The notes under the pieces were generated by a model that searched no databases, was not told where the DNA came from, and worked only from the letters and a program-made list of their open reading frames with translations. A program made the position numbers and the translations under genes. A stretch of DNA of 64,000 nucleotides. It comes from Ptiloglossa arizonensis. Its lineage: Eukaryota > Arthropoda > Insecta > Hymenoptera > Colletidae. The DNA lies in NCBI RefSeq assembly GCF_051014685.1, contig NW_027479523.1, positions 1 to 64,000 on the forward strand, read 5' to 3'. Each line of letters opens with the position of its first letter. Position 1 is the first letter of the stretch. Of the stretch, positions 57,801 through 64,000 are shown piece by piece.

Positions 57801-60800
57801 CGTATAACGTATAACGTATAACGTATAATGTATAACGTATAACGTATAACGTATAACTTATAACGTATATCGCATGACGTATAACGCAAAACGTATAACG
57901 TATAACGTGCAACGTATAACGTATAACGTATATCCTATAACGCATAACGTATAACGTATAACGTATAACGTATAACGTATAACGTATAACGTATAACGTA
58001 TAACGTATAACGTATAACGTATAACGTATAACGTATAACGTATAACGTATAACGTATAACGTATAACGTATAACGTATAACGTATAACGTATAACGTATA
58101 ACGTATAACGTGTAACGTATAACGTATAACGTATAACGTATAACGTATAGCGTATAACGTATAACGTCTAACGTATAACGTATAACGTATGTCGTATAAC
58201 GTATAATGTATAACATATAACGTATAACGTATAACGTATAACGTATAACGTATAACGTACAACGTCTAACGTATAACGTATAACATATAACGTATAACGT
58301 ACAACGTATAACGTATAACGTACAACGTATAACGTACAACGTATAACGTATAACGTACAACGTATAACGTATAACGTATATCCTATAACGCATAACGTAT
58401 AACGTATAACGTATAGCGTATAACGTATAACGTATAACGATTAACGTAAAACGTATGACGTATTACATATTACGTATAACGTATAACGTATAACGTATAA
58501 CGTATAACGTATAACGTATAACGTATAACGTGTAATGTATAACGCATAACGTATAACGTATAACGTATAACGTATAACGTATAACGTATAACGTACAACG
58601 TTTAACGTATAACGTATAACGTATAACGTACAACGTATAACGTATAACGTATATACTATAACGCATAAAGTATAACGTATAACGTATAACGTATAACGTA
58701 TAACGTATAACGTATAACGTATAACGTATAACGTATAGCGTATAACGTATAACGTATAACGTATAACGTATAACGTATAACGTATAACGTATAACGTATA
58801 ACGTATAACGTATAATGTATAACGTATAACGTACAACGTATAACGTATAACGTATATCGTATAACGTATAACGTATAACGTATAACGTATAACGTATAAC
58901 GTATAACGTATAACGTATAACGTATAACGTATAACGTAGAACGTATAACGTATAACGTATAACGTATAACGTACAACGTTTAACGTATAACGTATAACGT
59001 AGAACGTATAACGTACAACGTATAACGTATAACGTACAACGTATAACGTATAACGTATATACTATAACGCATAACGTATAACGTATAACGTATGACGTAT
59101 AACGTATAACGTATAACGTATAACGTATAACGTATAACGTATAACGTATAACGTATAACGTATAACGTATAACGTATAACGTATAACGCATAACGTATAA
59201 CGTATAACGTATAACGTACAACGTTTAACGTATAACGTATAACGTAGAACGTATAACGTATAACGTATAACGTATAACGTAAGACGTATAACGTATAACG
59301 TACAACGTTTAACGTATAACGTATAACGTATAACGTATAACGTACAACGTATAACGTATAACGTATATCCTATAACGCATAACGTATAACGTAAAACGTA
59401 TGACGTATTACATATTACGTATAACGTATAACGTATAACGTATAACGTACAACGTATAACGTATAACGCATAACGTATAACGTATAACGTATAACGCATA
59501 ACGTATAACGTATAACGTATAACGTATAACGTATAACGTACAACGTTTAACGTATAATGTATAACGTAGGACGTATAACGTATAACGTATAACGTATAAC
59601 GTATGACGTATAACGTATAACGTACAACGTTTAACGTATAATGTATAACGTAGAACGTATAACGTACAACGTATAACGTATAACGTACAACGTACAACGT
59701 ATAACGTATAACGTATATCCTATAACGCATAACGTATAACGTATAACGTATAACGTATAACGTATAACGTATGACGTATAACGTATAACGTATAACGTAT
59801 AACATATAACGTATGTCGTATAACGTATAACGTATAACGTATAACGTATAACGTATAACGTATAACGTATAATGTATAACGTATAACGTATAACGTATAA
59901 CGTATAACGTATAACGTATAACGTATAACGTATAACGTATAACGTATAACGTATAACGTATAACGTATAACCTATAACGTACAACGTATAACGTATAACG
60001 TATAACGTATAACGTATATCCTATGACGCATAACGTATAACGTATAACGTATAACGTATAATGTATAACGTAGAACGTATAACGTACAACGTATAACGTA
60101 TAACGTACAACGTATAACGTATAACGTATATCCTATAACGCATAACGTATAACGTATAACGTATAACGTATAACGTATAACGTATGTCGCATAACGTATA
60201 ACGTATAGCGTATAACGTATAACGTATAACGTATAACGTATAACGTATAACGTATAACGTATAGCGTATAACGTATAACGTACAACGATTAACGTAAAAC
60301 GTATGACGCATTACATATTACGTATAACGTATAACGTATAACGTATAGCGTATAACGTATAACGTATAACGTATAACGTATAACGTATAACGCATAACGT
60401 ATAACGTATAACGTATAACGTATAACGTATAACGTATAACGTACAACGTTTAACGTATAACGTATAACGTAGAACGTATAACGTATAACGTATAACGTAT
60501 AACGTATGACGTATAACGTATAACGTACAACGTTTAACGCATAATGTATAACGTAGAACGTATAACGTACAACGTATAACGTATAACGTACAACGTATAA
60601 CGTATAACGTATATCCTATAACGCATAACGTATAACGTATAACGTATAACGTATAACGTATAACGTATAACGTATAACGTATAACGTACAACGTTTAACG
60701 TATAACGTATAACGTAGAACGTATAACGTATTACGTATAACGTATAACGTATAACGTATAACGTATAACGTATAACGTATAACGTATGACGTATAACGTA

Positions 60801-61680
60801 TAACGTATAACGCATAACGTATAACGTATAACGTACAACGTTTAACGTATAACGTATAACGTATAACGTATAACGTATAACGTATAACGTATAACGTATA
60901 ACGTACAACGTATAACGTATAACGTATATCCTATAACGCATAACGTATAACGTATAACGTATAACGTATAACGTATAACGTATAACGTATAACGTATAAC
61001 GTACAACGTTTAACGTATAACGTATAACGTAGAACGTATAACGTATTACGTATAACGTATAACGTATAACGTATAACGTATAACGTATAACGTATAACGT
61101 ATAACGTATGACGTATAACGTATAACGTATAACGCATAACGTATAACGTATAACGTACAACGTTTAACGTATAACGTATAACGTATAACGTATAACGTAT
61201 AACGTATAACGTATAACGTATAACGTATAACGTACAACGTATAACGTATAACGCATAACGTATAACGTATAACGTATAACGCATAACGTATAACGTATAA
61301 CGTATAACGTATAACGTATAACGTATAACGTATAACGTATAACGTATAACGTATAACGTATAACGTATAACGTATAACGTATAACGTATAACGTATAACG
61401 TATAACGTATAACCTATAACGTATAACGTATAACGTATAACGTATAACGTATAACGTATAACGTATAACGTATAGCGTATATCGTATAACGTATAACGTA
61501 TAACGTACAACGTATAACGTATAATGTATAACGTATAACGTATAACGTACAACGTTTAACGTATACCGTATAACGAATAACGTATAACGTATATCGCATG
61601 ACGTATAACATATAACGTATAATGTATAACGTACAACGTATAACGTATAACGTATATCCTATAACGCATAACGTATAACG
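54890..61680. repeat. 7.2-kb repeat of subarray B, copy 3
   Basis: Partner of 47,700-54,890. From 59,062 to about 61,250 it matches 52,314-54,500 at a constant 6,748 bp (964 units). The TGTTTAA pair is at 57,115 and 57,479. The match fades after CGCATGA at 61,595 (partner 54,861) and the CCTATAA-CGCATAA group that follows. Confidence 0.85.
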
Positions 61681-64000
61681 TATAACGTATAACGTATAAC
61701 GTATAACGTATAACGTATAACGTATAACGTATAACGTATAACGTGTAACGTATAGCGTATAACGTATGACGTATAACGTATAACGTATAACGTATAACGT
61801 GTAACGTATAACGTATAACGTATAGCGTATAACGTATAACGTATAACGTATAACGTACAACGTCTAACGTATAACGTATAACGTATAACGTATAACGTAC
61901 AACGTATAACGTATAACGTACAACGTATAACGTACAACGTATAACGTATAACGTACAACGTATAACGTATAACGTATATCCTATAACGCATAACGTATAA
62001 CGTATAACGTATAGCGTATAACGTATAACGTATAACGATTAACGTAAAACGTATGACGTATTACATATTACGTATAACGTATAACGTATAACGTATAACG
62101 TATAACGTATAACGTGTAATGTATAACGCATAACGTATAACGTATAACGTATAACGTATAACGTATAACGTATAACGTACAACGTTTAACGTATAACGTA
62201 TAACGTATAACGTAGAACGTATAACGTATAACGTATAACGTATAACGTATAACGTATGACGTGTAACGTATAACGTACAATGTTTAACGTATAACGTATA
62301 ACGTAGAAAGTATAACGTACAACGTATAACGTATAACGTACAACGTATAACGTATAACGTATATCCTATAACGCATAACGTATAACGTATAACGTATAAC
62401 GTATAACTTATAACGTATAACGTATAACGTCTAACGTATAACGTATAACGTATGTCGTATAACGTATAACGTATAACATATAACGTATAACGTATAACGT
62501 ATAACGTATAACGTATAATGTATAACGTATAACGTATAACGTATAACGTATAACGTATAACGTATAACGTATAACGTATAACGTATAACGTATAACATAT
62601 AACGTATAACGTATAACGTATAATGTATAACGTATAACGTATAACGTATAACTTATAACGTATATCGCATGACGTATAACGCATAACGTATAACGTATAA
62701 CGTGCAACGTATAACGTATAACGTATATCCTATAACGCATAACGTATAACGTATAACGTATAACGTATAACGTATAACGTATAACGTATAACGTATAACG
62801 TATAACGTATAACGTATAACGTATAACGTGTAACGTATAACGTATAACGTATAACGTATAACGTATAACGTATAACGTATAACGTATAACGTATAACGTA
62901 TAGCGTATAACGTATAACGTATAACGTATACCGTACAACGTATAACGTATAACGTATAACGTATAACGTATAACGTACAACGTTTAACGTATACCGTATA
63001 ACGAATAACGTATAACGTATATCGCATGACGTATAACATATAACGTATAACGTATAACGTACAACGTATAACGTATAACGTATATCCTATAACGCATAAC
63101 GTATAACGTATAACGTATAACGTATAACGTATAACATATAACGTATAACGTACAACGTCTAACGTATAACGTATAACGTATAACGTATAACGTACAACGT
63201 ATAACGTATAACGTACAACGTATAACGTATAACGTATATACTATAACGCATAAAGTATAACGTATAACGTATAACGTATAACGTATAACGTATAACGTAT
63301 AACGTATAACGTATAACGTATAACGTATAACGTATAACGTATAACGTATAACGTATAACGTATAACGTATAACGTATAACGTATAACGTATAACGTCTAA
63401 CGTATAACGTATAACGTATAACGTACAACGTATAACGTATAACGTATAACGTATGATGTATAACGTATAACGTACAACGTTTAACGTATAACGTATAACG
63501 TAGAACGTATAACGTACAACGTATAACGTATAACGTACAACGTATAACGTATAACGTATATACTATAACGCATAACGTATAACGTATAACGTATAACGTA
63601 TAACGTATAACGTATAACGTATAACGTATAACGTATAACGTATAACGTATAACGCATAACGTATAACGTATAACGTATAACGTACAACGTTTAACGTATA
63701 ACGTATAACGTAGAACGTATAACGTATAACGTATAACGTATAACGTATGACGTATAACGTATAACGTACAACGTTTAACGTATAACGTATAACGTATAAC
63801 GTACAACGTATAACGTATAACGTATATCCTATAACGCATAACGTATAACGTATAACGTATAACGTATAAAGTATAACGTATAACGTATAATGTATAACGT
63901 ATAACGTATAACGTATAACGTATAACGTATAACGTATAACGTATAACGTATAACGTATAACGTATAACGTATAACGTATAACGTATAACGTATAACGTAT
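61680..64000. repeat. Mosaic continuation of subarray B
   Basis: Made of pieces found earlier in a new order. About 61,860-62,110 resembles 58,260-58,540, then 62,215-62,750 resembles 57,410-57,950 with only one TGTTTAA unit (62,281). A CGCATGA group at about 63,023 and 63,430-63,780 resembling 52,200-52,560 follow. A single AGTATAA follows CGTAGAA near 62,304, unlike its relatives. The array runs off the window end. Confidence 0.75.

Larger units (their letters stand above)
22732..62070. repeat. B-type 5-unit cassette family (about 36 full copies)
   Basis: Five units: CGATTAA, CGTAAAA, CGTATGA, then CGTATTA, TGTATTA or CGCATTA, then CATATTA. Starts: 22732, 23509, 25070, 25875, 26155, 27107, 28262, 29081, 29739, 30523, 30796, 30943, 32098, 32924, 33729, 34002, 36928, 39888, 40686, 40959, 41638, 42590, 44067, 44410, 45593, 45866, 46601, 46874, 47399, 49800, 51284, 53538, 56961, 58438, 60286, 62036. 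CGCATTA forms are at 27107, 30943, 44410, 53538 and 60286. A CGTATTA form followed 273 bp later by a TGTATTA form recurs at 30523, 33729, 40686, 45593 and 46601. The core is the same variant series as units 5-8 of the A-type cassette, which suggests common descent. Confidence 0.85.
1..64000. repeat. 7-bp satellite array, unit AACGTAT
   Basis: Every stretch reads as AACGTAT or a near variant of it, with no interruption by other sequence. The consensus is 2/7 G+C and each unit holds one CpG, inside ACGT, and one TATAA. All seven positions of the unit vary somewhere in the window (for example AGTATAA, CCTATAA, CGCATAA, CGTTTAA, CGTACAA, CGTATGA, CGTATAT, written from the C of the unit), usually by one substitution. 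Register is kept end to end apart from one 1-bp deletion near 39,098. No stretch holds a gene, RNA or mobile element that I can see. Long simple-unit arrays of this kind belong to eukaryotic heterochromatin; the exact chromosomal location and species cannot be read from the sequence. Both ends of the window lie inside the array, so its true length exceeds 64 kb. Confidence 0.99.
20933..64000. repeat. Satellite subarray B
   Basis: Same 7-bp unit and same register as subarray A, but a different variant set: CGTACAA-CGTTTAA (first near 21,066), CGTAGAA, CGTATAT-CCTATAA-CGCATAA (first near 21,890) and the CGATTAA...CATATTA cassette (first at 22,732). The CATGCTA cassette and the CGTAACA-CCTATAA pair are absent. 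Variant units are denser, and the block is a patchwork of duplications from a few hundred bp to about 7.2 kb. It continues to the end of the window. Confidence 0.85.

Noticed and set aside
74..63839. Very many long minus-strand open reading frames encoding tyrosine-rich heptapeptide repeats
   Set aside because: They are forced by a stop-free 7-bp unit, occur in all three frames at once, overlap each other, and begin and end wherever a variant unit happens to make a start or stop. There is no codon bias, no domain and no unique sequence at the ends.
1..64000. Telomeric repeat
   Set aside because: The unit lacks the G-rich strand of known telomere repeats, carries many internal variants and higher-order blocks, and matches no telomere motif I know.
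1..64000. CRISPR array
   Set aside because: There are no spacers. Every interval between similar words is more of the same heptamer.
1..64000. TATA boxes or bacterial -10 elements in every unit
   Set aside because: TATAA occurs once per 7 bp as part of the unit and has no associated gene, second promoter element or unique context, so it gives no evidence of promoters.
1..64000. Calling the array a centromere
   Set aside because: Higher-order structure fits, but it also fits pericentromeric, sex-chromosome and B-chromosome heterochromatin. Sequence alone does not show centromere function.
1..64000. Purely artefactual sequence from read errors or assembly looping
   Set aside because: Ordered sets of many variants shared at whole-unit offsets, with graded copy-specific differences, are hard to create by error. 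Individual duplications could still be miscounted, as noted for the 6,748-bp case.

Overview
The whole window is one unbroken satellite DNA array. Its unit is the 7-bp motif AACGTAT (reverse complement ATACGTT), repeated about 9,142 times from the first base to the last. I found no gene, RNA gene, transposon, CRISPR array or unique sequence on either strand. An array this long, with layered higher-order repeats, is typical of eukaryotic constitutive heterochromatin: centromere-flanking, sex-chromosome or B-chromosome satellite blocks. The sequence does not reveal the species, and I do not recognise this heptamer as a named satellite.

The array is not featureless. Scattered units carry mostly single-base substitutions, and these variants recur in fixed order, so blocks of the array can be recognised as copies of one another. 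Subarray A (1 to about 20.9 kb) is marked by an 11-unit cassette present 17 times, by CGTAACA-CCTATAA junction units, and by long perfect runs. Much of it falls into copies offset by about 7.6 kb, with shorter duplications (868 bp, 1,197 bp and 378-bp cassette pairs) inside. Subarray B (about 20.9 kb to the end) lacks those markers. It carries CGTACAA-CGTTTAA, CGTAGAA, CGTATAT-CCTATAA-CGCATAA and a 5-unit cassette present about 36 times. B holds duplications offset by about 0.66, 1.0, 1.23, 2.34, 3.84, 6.96 and 7.2 kb, and shuffled mosaics at 34-39 kb and 61.7-64 kb.

The 7-bp register is kept across all of this. I checked phase at intervals along the window and found one net slip, a single-base deletion at about 39,098. 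Copies therefore arose and recombined almost only by whole numbers of units. Because 7 and 3 share no factor, the minus strand is open in all three frames (a seven-residue cycle of V, I, R, Y, T, L, Y), while the plus strand has TAA every 21 bp in every frame. All long open frames here are by-products of the satellite.

Block edges given below are approximate, because most lie in runs of identical units; marker positions inside blocks are exact readings.
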